Below are positions 30,072 through 38,686 of a stretch of 40,768 nt of DNA, one piece after another (the first letter of the stretch is position 1; every line of letters begins with the position of its first letter). The stretch lies in NCBI GenBank assembly GCA_902577765.1, contig CACHAK010000011.1:1-40768 (forward strand), in the 5' to 3' direction. Made by a program: the position numbers and the translations under genes. Below the pieces are notes generated by a model. It ran no database searches. It saw only the letters and a program-made list of their open reading frames with translations, and had not been told where the DNA came from. The DNA comes from an uncultured Pelagibacteraceae bacterium. Lineage in GTDB: Bacteria > Pseudomonadota > Alphaproteobacteria > Pelagibacterales > AG-422-B15.

Positions 30072-30686
30072 TTAATTCAATATATTGTAGATGGGTTTGA
30101 AACTTTTTCGATGGATAGGGGTAATTCCATGATATTTCAGAGCCATAAGGTGCTCTTTTGTTCCATATCCTGAATTTTTTGCAAATGAATATTCAGGATA
30201 TTTGTCAGCTAGATTGGTCATAATTTTATCTCTGTATACTTTGGCTAGAATTGAAGCCGCAGCGATTGAAATTGATTTACTGTCACCTTTAACAATTGGT
30301 TTACAGATTAAATCAACTTCAGGCGTATACATACCATCGATAAGAGAGATTGAGGGTACTATTTTTAGAGACTCAATTGCTCTTTTCATTGCAAGTAACG
30401 AAGCTTGTAAAATATTTAAATTATCAATCTCTTCTACTGACGCCTCTCCATAAGCATAGTGACTATTTAATTTAATTTTTTCTGCAATTATTCCTCTTTT
30501 ATTTTTTGATATTTTTTTTGAATCTCTAATTCCATCAGGAAGGTTATTTTTATCCAAAATTACGGCCGCTGCCACAACTGGCCCTGCTAATGGACCTCGT
30601 CCTACCTCATCAACACCTGCAACCGGACTATTAAAATTTTTTTCAAAATCCAGCAAATTGATTTGATTGTTAATTTTATGACTCAA
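30072..30686 (-). CDS. rnhB: ribonuclease HII
   Basis: Removes single ribonucleotides embedded in DNA and RNA from hybrids. 204 aa, normal. Seen: the catalytic D26-E27 pair in VAGVDEVGRGPLAGPVV; a later catalytic Asp in SLIDGMYTP; VKGDSKSISIAAASILAKV; and the closing SGYGTKEHLMALKYHGITPIHR, split across the C-terminal helices. Its start overlaps the uracil-DNA glycosylase end by 11 nt; 69 bp to ccrM. The rnhB-ccrM order is common in alphaproteobacteria. Confidence 0.96.
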   Translation of the reverse strand: MSHKINNQINLLDFEKNFNSPVAGVDEVGRGPLAGPVVAAAVILDKNNLPDGIRDSKKISKNKRGIIAEKIKLNSHYAYGEASVEEIDNLNILQASLLAMKRAIESLKIVPSISLIDGMYTPEVDLICKPIVKGDSKSISIAAASILAKVYRDKIMTNLADKYPEYSFAKNSGYGTKEHLMALKYHGITPIHRKSFKPIYNILN

Positions 30687-31431
30687 CTTTTTTCTTAAGA
30701 CTTTTTAAGTCCTCCCACGAATATTTTTTTTGTCCAGGTTGCCTTAATAAAAAAGCAGGGTGGAAAGTGGGTAGGGTGGGATATTGTTTTTTATTAATTT
30801 CAATATCTACCCATTTACCCCTAATCTTTGTTATTCCTTCAGTGTTTCTAATAAGCGCATAAGTCGCTGTTGATCCTAATAGCAATATTGCTTTGGGATT
30901 AATCAATTCAATGTGTTTTTTAATCATCGGCAGACACATATCTATTTCCTCATCAGTGGGCCGTCTGTTATTAGGAGGTCTCCAGGGTACAATATTTGCA
31001 ATATATACCTTTTCTCGATTAAGGTTTATCGCCTCAAGCATTTTATCTAAGAGTTTACCACTTCTACCAACAAAAGGCTTTCCTTGAATATCCTCATCAT
31101 GGCCAGGAGCTTCACCAATAAGCATAATTTCTGATTTTGGGTTTCCATCAGAAAACACCATATTCGTTGCACTTTCGCGAAGCTTACATTTGTCATAATT
31201 TGCCATGAAATCTTTTAATGAATCTAATGATTCTAGTGAGTTGATAGTTTTTTGATCCTCAATCGATGAGTTATTAACAGATATAGAGCTGTCACTAGTT
31301 TTTGATTTCGATGATTTTTTTGCTCCATAGCGATTTTTTGGCGCATTTCCAATGTTTTCATTTACCCCACTCATCTTTAAGTGGTTGAGCTGCTTCAGTG
31401 AGTTTTGAACTTTTGCATCGGTCATAAACAA
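30676..31431 (-). CDS. uracil-DNA glycosylase, family 4-like
   Basis: Removes uracil from DNA. 251 aa with a variable, Ser/Lys-rich N-terminal 65 residues and a conserved domain after it. Seen: GEAPGHDEDIQGKPFVGRSG (106-125), VPWRPPNNRRPTDEE (148-162), LLLGSTATYAL, and HPAFLLRQPGQKK (224-236). Family 4 enzymes bind a 4Fe-4S cluster with four cysteines; only C82 and C166 exist in this whole protein. By motif position the other two ligands are Y79 and W150. From memory, other alphaproteobacterial homologues also have W at the third position, so this may be a clade with a reduced or absent cluster. Divergent from ETF-QO with 40 bp between starts. Confidence 0.9.
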   Translation of the reverse strand: MFMTDAKVQNSLKQLNHLKMSGVNENIGNAPKNRYGAKKSSKSKTSDSSISVNNSSIEDQKTINSLESLDSLKDFMANYDKCKLRESATNMVFSDGNPKSEIMLIGEAPGHDEDIQGKPFVGRSGKLLDKMLEAINLNREKVYIANIVPWRPPNNRRPTDEEIDMCLPMIKKHIELINPKAILLLGSTATYALIRNTEGITKIRGKWVDIEINKKQYPTLPTFHPAFLLRQPGQKKYSWEDLKSLKKKVES

Positions 31432-31471
31432 ATTGAATTATAATACCTATAAACTAAATATATAGTTAATA

Positions 31472-33118
31472 ATGGATACTATTCAGCAAAGAGAATCAAT
31501 GGAGTACGATGTTGTAATCGTGGGTGCAGGTCCTTCAGGCCTTTCAACCGCGATAAAACTCAAACAAATAAACCCGGAAATTAATGTCTGTATTGTAGAG
31601 AAAGCGTCTGAGGTTGGCGCTCATATATTAAGCGGAAATGTATTTGAAACAAGAGCTCTTGATGAACTACTTCCAGACTGGAAAACCATAGACGGCTGTC
31701 CTCTGAAAACAAAAGTGACAAAAGAAAAGTTTTTATTTCTTTTTGAAAAATCTCATTTTACCGTTCCCTCGTTTTTATTGCCACCAGTTCAACACAATAA
31801 AGGAAACTACATTGCAAGCCTTGCGAATATGTGTAGATGGCTTGGACAAATCGCTGAAAACTTAGGAGTTGAAATATATCCTGGTTTTGCAGCTTCTGAA
31901 ATTTTGTACGATGAAGATGGAAAAGTAAGAGGAGTGGCCACAAATGACATGGGACTGGACGCAAATAATGAAAAAAAAGATTCGTATGAGCCTGGTATTG
32001 AGCTGCATGCAAAAGCAACAGTATTTGCTGAGGGGTGTAGAGGTCATTTAGGTAAGCAATTAATAGAGAAGTTTGAACTTGCAAAAAATTCAGACCCACA
32101 ACAGTACGGAATTGGTTTGAAAGAAATATGGGAGGTACCTGAAGAAAATCATGATGAAGGCTTAGTCTTTCATTCAACCGGTTGGCCCCTAGACAACAAA
32201 ACCTACGGAGGGAGTTTTGTTTACCATGCAGAAAATAATCAAATATTTTTGGGATATGTAGTTGGACTTGATTATAAGAATCCGTATTTGTCACCTTTTG
32301 AAGAGTTTCAAAGGTTTAAAACACATCCAGCAATAAAAAAAATCCTAAGTGGCGGTAAACGAGTTTCCTACGGTGCCAGAGCATTAATTGAGGGTGGCAT
32401 ACAAAGTCTGCCTCAGATGTACATGCCGGGTGCGTTATTAATAGGCTGTGATGCGGGTACATTAAATATGCCAAAAATAAAAGGAACTCACACTGCCATG
32501 AAAAGTGGAATGATTGCCGCTGAAGCGATAATTGAATTTCTGTCAGGTAAGTCGAATGATTTATCTTGTTACGAGGCTTTATTCAAAAAGAGTTGGGTTT
32601 ATAGCGAATTAAAGTCTGCTAGGAATGTTAAACCTTTCTTTACAAGGTTTGGAAATATCCTTGGTATTTTACTTACAGGTATTGATCAGTGGTTATTTAT
32701 GGGAAAGCTTCCTTTTACTCTATCTCATAAACACGCTGATCATGAAACGTTAGAAGAGTCAAAAGATGCAAAAAAAATAAATTATCCAAAACCAGATGGC
32801 GTTTTAACTTTTGATAGGGCTAGTTCCGTATTTCTTACTGGAACTTACCATACAGAAAATCAACCTGTTCACCTCCAATTGAAGGATAAGGAATTACCAA
32901 TTAGTTACACGCTAGATAAATATGATGAACCTTCTCAGAGGTACTGTCCAGTAGGTGTTTATGAAGTTCACAGAAATGATGATGGTTCTGATCCAAAATT
33001 TGTTATTAATAGTCAGAACTGCATACATTGCAAAACATGCGATATTAAAGAACCGTCACAAAACATAAACTGGGTAACACCAGAGGGCGGCGGTGGTCCA
33101 AAATATGCAAATATGTAG
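31472..33118 (+). CDS. electron transfer flavoprotein-ubiquinone oxidoreductase
   Basis: Membrane-bound ETF dehydrogenase; passes electrons from acyl-CoA and methylated-amine dehydrogenases via ETF to ubiquinone. 548 aa. Seen: FAD-binding VVIVGAGPSGLS; ASEVGAHILSGNVF; the FAD/UQ domain segment YGGSFVYHAENNQIFLGYV; and IKGTHTAMKSGMIAAEA. The 4Fe-4S cluster ligands near the C-terminus are C492 (RYCPVGVYE), C517, C520 and C523 (NCIHCKTCDIKEP), followed by INWVTPEGGGGP. Full length. It heads a unit with the TPR gene (11 bp) and ispE. ATG at 31472 without Shine-Dalgarno. Confidence 0.96.
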   Translation: MDTIQQRESMEYDVVIVGAGPSGLSTAIKLKQINPEINVCIVEKASEVGAHILSGNVFETRALDELLPDWKTIDGCPLKTKVTKEKFLFLFEKSHFTVPSFLLPPVQHNKGNYIASLANMCRWLGQIAENLGVEIYPGFAASEILYDEDGKVRGVATNDMGLDANNEKKDSYEPGIELHAKATVFAEGCRGHLGKQLIEKFELAKNSDPQQYGIGLKEIWEVPEENHDEGLVFHSTGWPLDNKTYGGSFVYHAENNQIFLGYVVGLDYKNPYLSPFEEFQRFKTHPAIKKILSGGKRVSYGARALIEGGIQSLPQMYMPGALLIGCDAGTLNMPKIKGTHTAMKSGMIAAEAIIEFLSGKSNDLSCYEALFKKSWVYSELKSARNVKPFFTRFGNILGILLTGIDQWLFMGKLPFTLSHKHADHETLEESKDAKKINYPKPDGVLTFDRASSVFLTGTYHTENQPVHLQLKDKELPISYTLDKYDEPSQRYCPVGVYEVHRNDDGSDPKFVINSQNCIHCKTCDIKEPSQNINWVTPEGGGGPKYANM

Positions 33119-33129
33119 AGCACAAGTCT

Positions 33130-34788
33130 ATGCTTATAAGAACAATCATATTTTTACTAATATTTAACATTTCAAGCATTAATATTTATGCGGCACAATT
33201 TATTCCGCCTCAGGTGGGCGATTACTTGGTTGCAAAAATATCTAGTGACTCAAATGACTACAGCACAACCAAGAGATATTATCAAAGACTTCACAGATCA
33301 AATCCAAACGATTTAGTTGCTTTAGATAGATTGTTGTTGCTTAGTATCCTCGATGGGGATTTGCTTAGTGCAAATAACTACTCTTTTAAACTTGCAAAAG
33401 CAGGTTGTGATAAAAATGTGAATTCGTGTTGCATGAATAATCAATCACCACAAGGTCATCTTGTTAATGGGATTTCCTACTTAAACTCTTATAAGCCAAG
33501 TTTTGCTGATCAAAGTTTTGCTAGTATTTGGAGAGGGAATTTATCTGATAGCACGTTTGTAAGACTACTCAGAGCTTGGGTATGGGCCGACAGTAATACG
33601 ATAGATAAAAGTATGGCGTTAATCGATTTAATTTCTACAGGTGAACATCGACACCTAACGTTAGTGCATAAAGCTCTAATTTATGACTTTGCTGATGAGA
33701 TTGAATTAGCAGAGGTTTTTTATGATCAATCATTATCAGTACAAAGAGATTTATACGTTTTACGTCTATATTATAATTTTCTGCATCGAAATAATTTGAA
33801 TGAGAAGAAAAAAACTTTTGCTGATGAGTTTTTGTCTTCATATGATAAAGATTTTCAAAATAAATTTTTAACTTCAAATAAAAATAGGATTATTCAAAAC
33901 CCTCTTCAAGGAATAGGAGTGGTTTTATTTAATTCGCAACTTTTGATTGAGGATTTAAATGAAGAACTCGCACATATGTTATATCAACTAGCAATTGACA
34001 CCTCTCCTAATTTACATGAGATCAAGTATATATTTGCTTCTTTTCTTAATCAGTTGGAAAATCATGATAAGGCAAGAAAGGTGCTGAGTTATATCCCAAA
34101 GAAGCATTATCTAGGTAATTTCGCTGCAATTCAAATTTCAGATGCATATAGCTACGAGGGTAATAACGAAAAAGCAATTCAAAATTTAAATACGTTTGTC
34201 GAGGTTGTTGATAGCTTTGAAGCTTACCTTTCACTTGGAAATTATCACCGCTATGAAAAGAATTGGTCTGATGCAATTGACAATTATGATCATGCATTAA
34301 AGCTTGGTAAAAAATTTGATAAAGAAAACATTTGGGAAGTTTATTTTAATATTGGAATTGTTCATGAACGTTCAAAAAATTGGAAATTAGCTGAAAAGAA
34401 TTTGAAAAGATCATTGAAACTATCTGAAGATCAAGCAGATGTTCTTAATTATTTAGGATATACGTATATTGATATGGATCAGAATATCTCCGAGGCTAAA
34501 GTTATGATAGAACAAGCAATGGCATTGAAACCAAATGATCCATACATAGTTGATAGCCTTGCCTGGTATTATTTTAAAGTTGGTAAGTATAATGAAGCCC
34601 TGTCTTTATTAGAGTTTTCTCTAGATATGATGCCATACGATCCAACTGTAAATGATCATTATGGCGATGTACTCTGGAAACTGGGAAATGAAGTTGAAGC
34701 ACGTTTTTATTGGCAGAAAGCCATAGATTTAGATCAAGAAAATATATATGAGGAAAAAGTTAAAATCAAACTACTTAAAGGAATCTAA
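33130..34788 (+). CDS. exported tetratricopeptide-repeat protein
   Basis: 552-aa TPR scaffold protein, presumably periplasmic: signal peptide at residues 1-21 (cleavage near YAA-QF). Helical repeats run through the protein; the clearest TPR units are in the last 200 residues (for example YLSLGNYHRYEKNWSDAIDN, then VLNYLGYTYIDMDQ and the VDSLAWYYFKVGKYNEALSL unit, then NDHYGDVLWKLGNEVEARFY). A cysteine group C93, C98 and C99 sits in a short loop. Such a protein stands between etfQO and ispE in many alphaproteobacteria; its partner and function are not known. The SLAWYYFKVG and NDHYGDVLWKLG repeats are the conserved core. Confidence 0.85.
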   Translation: MLIRTIIFLLIFNISSINIYAAQFIPPQVGDYLVAKISSDSNDYSTTKRYYQRLHRSNPNDLVALDRLLLLSILDGDLLSANNYSFKLAKAGCDKNVNSCCMNNQSPQGHLVNGISYLNSYKPSFADQSFASIWRGNLSDSTFVRLLRAWVWADSNTIDKSMALIDLISTGEHRHLTLVHKALIYDFADEIELAEVFYDQSLSVQRDLYVLRLYYNFLHRNNLNEKKKTFADEFLSSYDKDFQNKFLTSNKNRIIQNPLQGIGVVLFNSQLLIEDLNEELAHMLYQLAIDTSPNLHEIKYIFASFLNQLENHDKARKVLSYIPKKHYLGNFAAIQISDAYSYEGNNEKAIQNLNTFVEVVDSFEAYLSLGNYHRYEKNWSDAIDNYDHALKLGKKFDKENIWEVYFNIGIVHERSKNWKLAEKNLKRSLKLSEDQADVLNYLGYTYIDMDQNISEAKVMIEQAMALKPNDPYIVDSLAWYYFKVGKYNEALSLLEFSLDMMPYDPTVNDHYGDVLWKLGNEVEARFYWQKAIDLDQENIYEEKVKIKLLKGI

Positions 34789-34793
34789 GTAAG

Positions 34794-35627
34794 TTGTTGA
34801 ATACTATAAAATCCTACGCAAAAATAAATCTTTTCTTAAATGTAGTAAATAAACTTGATACTGGTTTTCACGAATTAAACTCAGTTTTATCAAGGATTAA
34901 TCTTTATGATGAAATTAGAATAAAAGATGAAAGTTTTTTTAGTATCTCATATAATGGCCCTTTCGGAGACCAAGTAGGATCCAATGACAATGTTTCTAAA
35001 TTATTTAATTATTTAATTGATAAAAATTATTTAAAGCAGAAATCATTTGATATTCATGTAGTAAAAAATATTCCCGTGGGATCGGGTTTAGGTGGTGGTT
35101 CATCAAATGTCGCAGAAATAATTAAATATTTAATTAGATCTGATTTGTTAGATAATTCAATCTCAACTAAAATTGCAAGAGATCTTGGTTCAGACATTGA
35201 ATTTTTTATTGGTGAGGGATCTGCACTAATTTCTGGAAAAGGAAATGTTGATCAAAGATTAAAAATTAATTCAGATAAGCATTTTCTGATTGTATTTCCA
35301 AATGTTCAAAATAGTACTAAAGAAATTTTTAATAAACATTCTAATTCAAGCGGAGAAAAATTATCATACAATAAAGATATTAACTTAGATGGAATTTTAA
35401 AGGGCACATCAAATGAATTGGAAAAAACTGCACTTCTTGCTAATCAAGAAATGTCAAAAGTAAGAGAATATCTAGATAATGATATAAATTGTAAATATGA
35501 AAGAATGACAGGTAGTGGCTCTGCATATTTTGCTGTTTATGAAGATAAACACAAGGCAGATGATGCAATACAGAGGATATCTGAAGAACACCCTAATTGG
35601 TGGACATATTTAACGAGGTTAATATAA
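34794..35627 (+). CDS. ispE: 4-diphosphocytidyl-2-C-methyl-D-erythritol kinase
   Basis: GHMP kinase of the non-mevalonate isoprenoid pathway. 277 aa. Seen: catalytic K10 in SYAKINLFLNV; the ATP-binding loop NIPVGSGLGGGSSNVAE (92-108); catalytic D134 in LGSDIEFFIG; and the third GHMP motif MTGSGSAYFAVYE near the C-terminus. Start is TTG 34794-34796 (an adjacent TTG at 34797 is equivalent), placing Lys at residue 10 as in E. coli; AAGGA about 11 nt upstream lies inside the end of the TPR gene. Five nt separate it from that gene. Confidence 0.94.
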   Translation: MLNTIKSYAKINLFLNVVNKLDTGFHELNSVLSRINLYDEIRIKDESFFSISYNGPFGDQVGSNDNVSKLFNYLIDKNYLKQKSFDIHVVKNIPVGSGLGGGSSNVAEIIKYLIRSDLLDNSISTKIARDLGSDIEFFIGEGSALISGKGNVDQRLKINSDKHFLIVFPNVQNSTKEIFNKHSNSSGEKLSYNKDINLDGILKGTSNELEKTALLANQEMSKVREYLDNDINCKYERMTGSGSAYFAVYEDKHKADDAIQRISEEHPNWWTYLTRLI

Positions 35628-35670
35628 AGATTGCAAAATCTTTTTCTTAAATTAAATAATTATATAGCGT

Positions 35671-35745
35671 TGGGGCGTGGCCAAGCGGTAAGGCACCGCT
35701 TTTTGGTAGCGGCATTCGGAGGTTCGAATCCTCCCGCCCCAGCCA
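35671..35745 (+). tRNA. tRNA-Gln (anticodon TTG)
   Basis: 75-nt cloverleaf: acceptor TGGGGCG/CGCCCCA, anticodon stem CCGCT/AGCGG around loop TTTTGGT (anticodon TTG), T arm GGAGG/CCTCC around TTCGAAT, discriminator G and encoded CCA. The weak U1-A72 pair is typical of tRNA-Gln. Wobble U34 is an expected substrate of MnmA. Fifteen bp separate it from the next gene; the 3' end is not duplicated nearby. Confidence 0.96.
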
Positions 35746-35760
35746 ATTAGGATCAAAAAT

Positions 35761-36312
35761 ATGAGTAATTTTTTAAGTAAGTATAAATCAGTATATGATG
35801 TCTTTTTAGATAACTGGGGCTATCAGAAACATTATGTGGCCTATTTAGAGTCTCTAATGAGACAAGAAACACTGTTACCAACACATATTAAAGAGATGAT
35901 TTTTGCCTATGTTTCAGGATTAAACGGCTGTGGGTACTGCAAGAATATTCATGTTGAAATATCAAAGAAAATTTTAAGAGACAAGAATGACCTAGATTTT
36001 ATGAATGATATTGAACAATCACAAATAGAAGCTAAGTATAAGCCAATTCTAAAATTATCTCACAAAGTAAATGAAGACATTCGCTCAATTACTGAAGAAG
36101 ATGTAACTGCTATATTAGAATATGGCTTTGATGAAAAAGTTATATCCGAAATTATCTCTATTTGTTCTGCTGCACAATTTATGAATACTACAGTTGTTGC
36201 TCATCAAATAAAGCCGCTTGATCAAGTTCAAAATGTTGCATCAGCGAAAATGATGATTGAGAAAGGTTATGATGGGCTTGCTGAATTTATGTTAAGAAGA
36301 CGTAATAAATAA
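35761..36312 (+). CDS. carboxymuconolactone decarboxylase/AhpD-like protein
   Basis: 183-aa all-helical protein of the CMD/AhpD fold. The redox motif C57-G-Y-C60 with H64 (NGCGYCKNIH) is the AhpD-type proton-relay centre, which in AhpD reduces peroxiredoxins. The C-terminal half contains a second helical pattern (ISEIISICSAAQFMNTTVVA). Peroxidase-related, probably cytoplasmic; the exact partner is unknown, though a peroxiredoxin is encoded at 19770. Follows tRNA-Gln by 15 bp and ends 1 nt from the crcB stop on the other strand. Confidence 0.85.
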   Translation: MSNFLSKYKSVYDVFLDNWGYQKHYVAYLESLMRQETLLPTHIKEMIFAYVSGLNGCGYCKNIHVEISKKILRDKNDLDFMNDIEQSQIEAKYKPILKLSHKVNEDIRSITEEDVTAILEYGFDEKVISEIISICSAAQFMNTTVVAHQIKPLDQVQNVASAKMMIEKGYDGLAEFMLRRRNK

Positions 36313-36313
36313 T

Positions 36314-36688
36314 TTATAGAAATTTGAATAAACTTAGCCCAAGATAAAAAGCTATTACCGTAAATGTGAATGTTACTAACAGATATAAAAGTGAGGCTAA
36401 AATTTCTCCGTTGCTGAATAATTGATAAAAATCCAAATTAAAAGTTGAAAAGGTCGTGAAACCTCCGAGGAAACCAATAGTTAAAAACATTTTTATATTT
36501 TGAGATATATTAACTTTGTCTGCAAAATAACTAACGACTAATCCCATCAAAAATGCCCCAAGAACATTGACAACTATTGTTCCAAATGGAAATGAACTTA
36601 AAAATAATCGATTAGTCTGTTCACTTATAAGAAAACGCAATAAAGCTCCGACGCCTCCACCTAAAAAAATGGATAACAAAATACTCAT
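36314..36688 (-). CDS. crcB: fluoride channel CrcB/Fluc
   Basis: Dual-topology dimeric fluoride exporter, 124 aa, four transmembrane helices. Seen: GGGVGALLRF with R18; pore asparagine N41 in TIVVNVLGAFLMGL; and the Phe-box GFLGGFTTFSTF (72-83) with F80 and F83. No fluoride riboswitch is seen: the start overlaps the stop of the upstream nuclease gene by one base, so it is translated from the maoC-EEP transcript. Confidence 0.95.
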   Translation of the reverse strand: MSILLSIFLGGGVGALLRFLISEQTNRLFLSSFPFGTIVVNVLGAFLMGLVVSYFADKVNISQNIKMFLTIGFLGGFTTFSTFNLDFYQLFSNGEILASLLYLLVTFTFTVIAFYLGLSLFKFL

Positions 36689-37530
36689 CAGTTCATACCG
36701 ACCAAATGAGCCAGTAATCCAAAGTGATCACTTGGAAAAAATTTATTTTTTTCTGTGCCGACAAGGTTGCACTCAATTGGATGACCCAGACCATTAGGTC
36801 CAGGTTTACCTAAAAATATGTAATCAATTCGTCGATTATATTCTAAAGTTTTTTTTGCCCAATCATTGCTGTTTGACCAAGTGTAACCAGGATCATTTCT
36901 ATTTGTTAATTTCCATACATCTCTTAAAACGATATCGTTTACTGGCTTAGTTAAACCAGTAATCTTTCTAATTTCATCACTTTCTGGATCCGCATTGAAA
37001 TCTCCACACAAAATTATAGGGAATTTTGATTGTTCTAATTTACTAATGTATTCTATTATTTGATTTACTTGATCTTCTCTTACTTGCTGATGTTCATATT
37101 TATAATTAAGGTGAGTGCAAATAACATTAATCGTCTCACTTTTATATTCTAATGAGAGATGAAGCAAAAATCTTTTTTCATCTTTCTCTGCTTCAGTCTC
37201 AAACATTACAGTATGGTGAGAATTGATTGGGAATTTAGTAATGATTGCATTTCCAAACGCAACACCATCAAATTCAAATGATTTTTCAAAGATATAGTTA
37301 TACCCAAGTTGATCTGCGATTATTTTAGCCTGACTTTCATCAGTTTCTTCCCACACTTCTTGGAGACACAAAATATCTGGACAAGAATTATTGATTTCAG
37401 AAATGATTAGATTTTCTCGTTCCTTATAGTTTTCAAATTTCCACCATACGTTCCAGGTTAAAAGCTTAATTATCTCAGTGTTTAAATTAATTGAATTTGC
37501 ATCTGGATCAGGAAATGATTTATCACTCAT
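36688..37530 (-). CDS. endonuclease/exonuclease/phosphatase-family hydrolase
   Basis: 280-aa metal-dependent phosphodiesterase fold (DNase I/sphingomyelinase-like). The catalytic set is present: N27 in TWNVWW, E58 in LQEVWEE, HLNYKYEH, the D-N pair in CGDFNADPES, and the terminal SDHFGLLAHL His. RRIDYIFL before the end is typical. No signal peptide, so an intracellular substrate; whether nucleic acid, phosphoinositol or another phosphodiester cannot be told. It starts 2 nt after maoC and overlaps crcB by 1 nt. Confidence 0.9.
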   Translation of the reverse strand: MSDKSFPDPDANSINLNTEIIKLLTWNVWWKFENYKERENLIISEINNSCPDILCLQEVWEETDESQAKIIADQLGYNYIFEKSFEFDGVAFGNAIITKFPINSHHTVMFETEAEKDEKRFLLHLSLEYKSETINVICTHLNYKYEHQQVREDQVNQIIEYISKLEQSKFPIILCGDFNADPESDEIRKITGLTKPVNDIVLRDVWKLTNRNDPGYTWSNSNDWAKKTLEYNRRIDYIFLGKPGPNGLGHPIECNLVGTEKNKFFPSDHFGLLAHLVGMN

Positions 37531-37532
37531 TT

Positions 37533-37988
37533 TTAAGGAAATGCTACCATGATTTGTTCTGCAACATACGCTGGTTTGTCTTGTCCTTCAATTTCGAGAG
37601 TAGCCTCACTGATTACCTGCGTTCCGCCGTTATCCAATTTGTTTACCTCTTTAATTTTTATTCCCATTCTCACACGAGAATTAACTGGAACCATATTAAT
37701 AAATCTTACTTTATTTAAGCCATAATTAATCATCATTTTGGCTCCTGTAACTGTCCAGATTTTACCAGCCAACGGTACTGATAGAGAAAGGCTTAAGAAA
37801 CCATGTGCAATTGTGCTTTTAGTAGGAAGTTCTTTTTGGGCTTTTTCTTCATTAACATGAATCCACTGATGATCATCAGTTGCATCGGCGAATAAATTTA
37901 TTCTATTTTGATCAATTGACATCCAATCTGAATGCCCCATATCTTTACCATTATAATTTTCTAAATCCTTTACATCCACACTTTGCAT
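37533..37988 (-). CDS. MaoC-like (R)-specific enoyl-CoA hydratase
   Basis: 151-aa hot-dog-fold hydratase. The catalytic dyad spacing D39-x4-H44 in DATDDHQWIHVN, followed by STIAHGFLSLSLSVPL, is the MaoC/R-hydratase motif. Adds water across trans-2-enoyl-CoA or similar CoA thioesters. First gene of the leftward unit with the EEP hydrolase (2-nt gap) and crcB. It has the strongest Shine-Dalgarno in the window (GGAGG). Diverges from DUF1285 across about 116 bp of AT-rich DNA. Confidence 0.9.
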   Translation of the reverse strand: MQSVDVKDLENYNGKDMGHSDWMSIDQNRINLFADATDDHQWIHVNEEKAQKELPTKSTIAHGFLSLSLSVPLAGKIWTVTGAKMMINYGLNKVRFINMVPVNSRVRMGIKIKEVNKLDNGGTQVISEATLEIEGQDKPAYVAEQIMVAFP

Positions 37989-37994
37989 AGTATA

Positions 37995-37999
37995 CCTCC
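37995..37999 (-). promoter_or_regulatory. Shine-Dalgarno of maoC
   Basis: Perfect GGAGG (TGGAGG with the preceding base) 6 nt before the ATG at 37988, unusual among the weak starts here. Confidence 0.8.
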
Positions 38000-38104
38000 A
38001 AAATTATTAATTATATCTTGAGAATATTATCTAATTAAAAAGATTATTGAAGTTTTATAATGAAAAATATTGATAAATCCATTAATTATAAATTCAAGTG
38101 AAGC

Positions 38105-38686
38105 ATGAACGATAATCCAGTAAATTTAAAAGGACTAGAAACAATTTATAGTTTCAGCAAAAAAAATAAGCAATCATTACCGCCTGTAGAAAAATGGAAC
38201 CCTCCATTTTGTGGTGATATTGACATGAAGATTTTAAGAAATGGAAAATGGTTTTACATGGGCTCTGAAATAAAAAGACCTGCGATGGTTAAACTTTTCT
38301 CAAGCATATTAAGATTAGATGAAGATGCATGCTACTACTTAGTTACACCCGTTGAGAAAGTTAGAATTCAGGTTGAAGATGCACCGTTTGTTGCTGTGTC
38401 CCTTAATAAAGTTGAGATAAGTAGTAAAACTGGTTATCTATTTAAAACAAATCTCAATGAAGAAATTCTTCTCTCTAAAGAGAATCCATTAACAATTAAA
38501 ATTGGAGAAAATTCAGAACCGTCACCTTATATCCTGATCAGAAAAAATCTCCAGGCACTTTTATCCAGATCAGTTTTTTATGAATTAGTGGATCTTGCAG
38601 AGGAGAAGATAGTTGATGATAAAAAATGCTTAGTTATAGAAAGTATGGGTGAATGTTTCAACATTCATGAAGTTGAAAAAGAATGA
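38105..38686 (+). CDS. DUF1285 protein
   Basis: 193 aa. The block PPVEKWNPPFCGDIDMKILR followed by NGKWFYMGSEIKRPAMVKLF and YLVTPVEKVRIQVEDAPFVA is the DUF1285 signature. No signal or membrane segment. Biochemical role is not known; the gene regularly precedes a Nudix CoA hydrolase and the CCA-adding enzyme in alphaproteobacteria, as here. Its stop overlaps the Nudix start (ATGA). Confidence 0.92.
   Translation: MNDNPVNLKGLETIYSFSKKNKQSLPPVEKWNPPFCGDIDMKILRNGKWFYMGSEIKRPAMVKLFSSILRLDEDACYYLVTPVEKVRIQVEDAPFVAVSLNKVEISSKTGYLFKTNLNEEILLSKENPLTIKIGENSEPSPYILIRKNLQALLSRSVFYELVDLAEEKIVDDKKCLVIESMGECFNIHEVEKE

Noticed and set aside
30059..30078. CtrA-like TTAA repeats upstream of ccrM
   Set aside because: The spacing between the TTAA units is 9 bp rather than 7 and such pairs are frequent in AT-rich DNA; part lies in the rnhB end.
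31758..32294. 178-codon minus-strand frame inside ETF-QO
   Set aside because: Lies wholly inside a well-conserved gene and has no domain; shadow.
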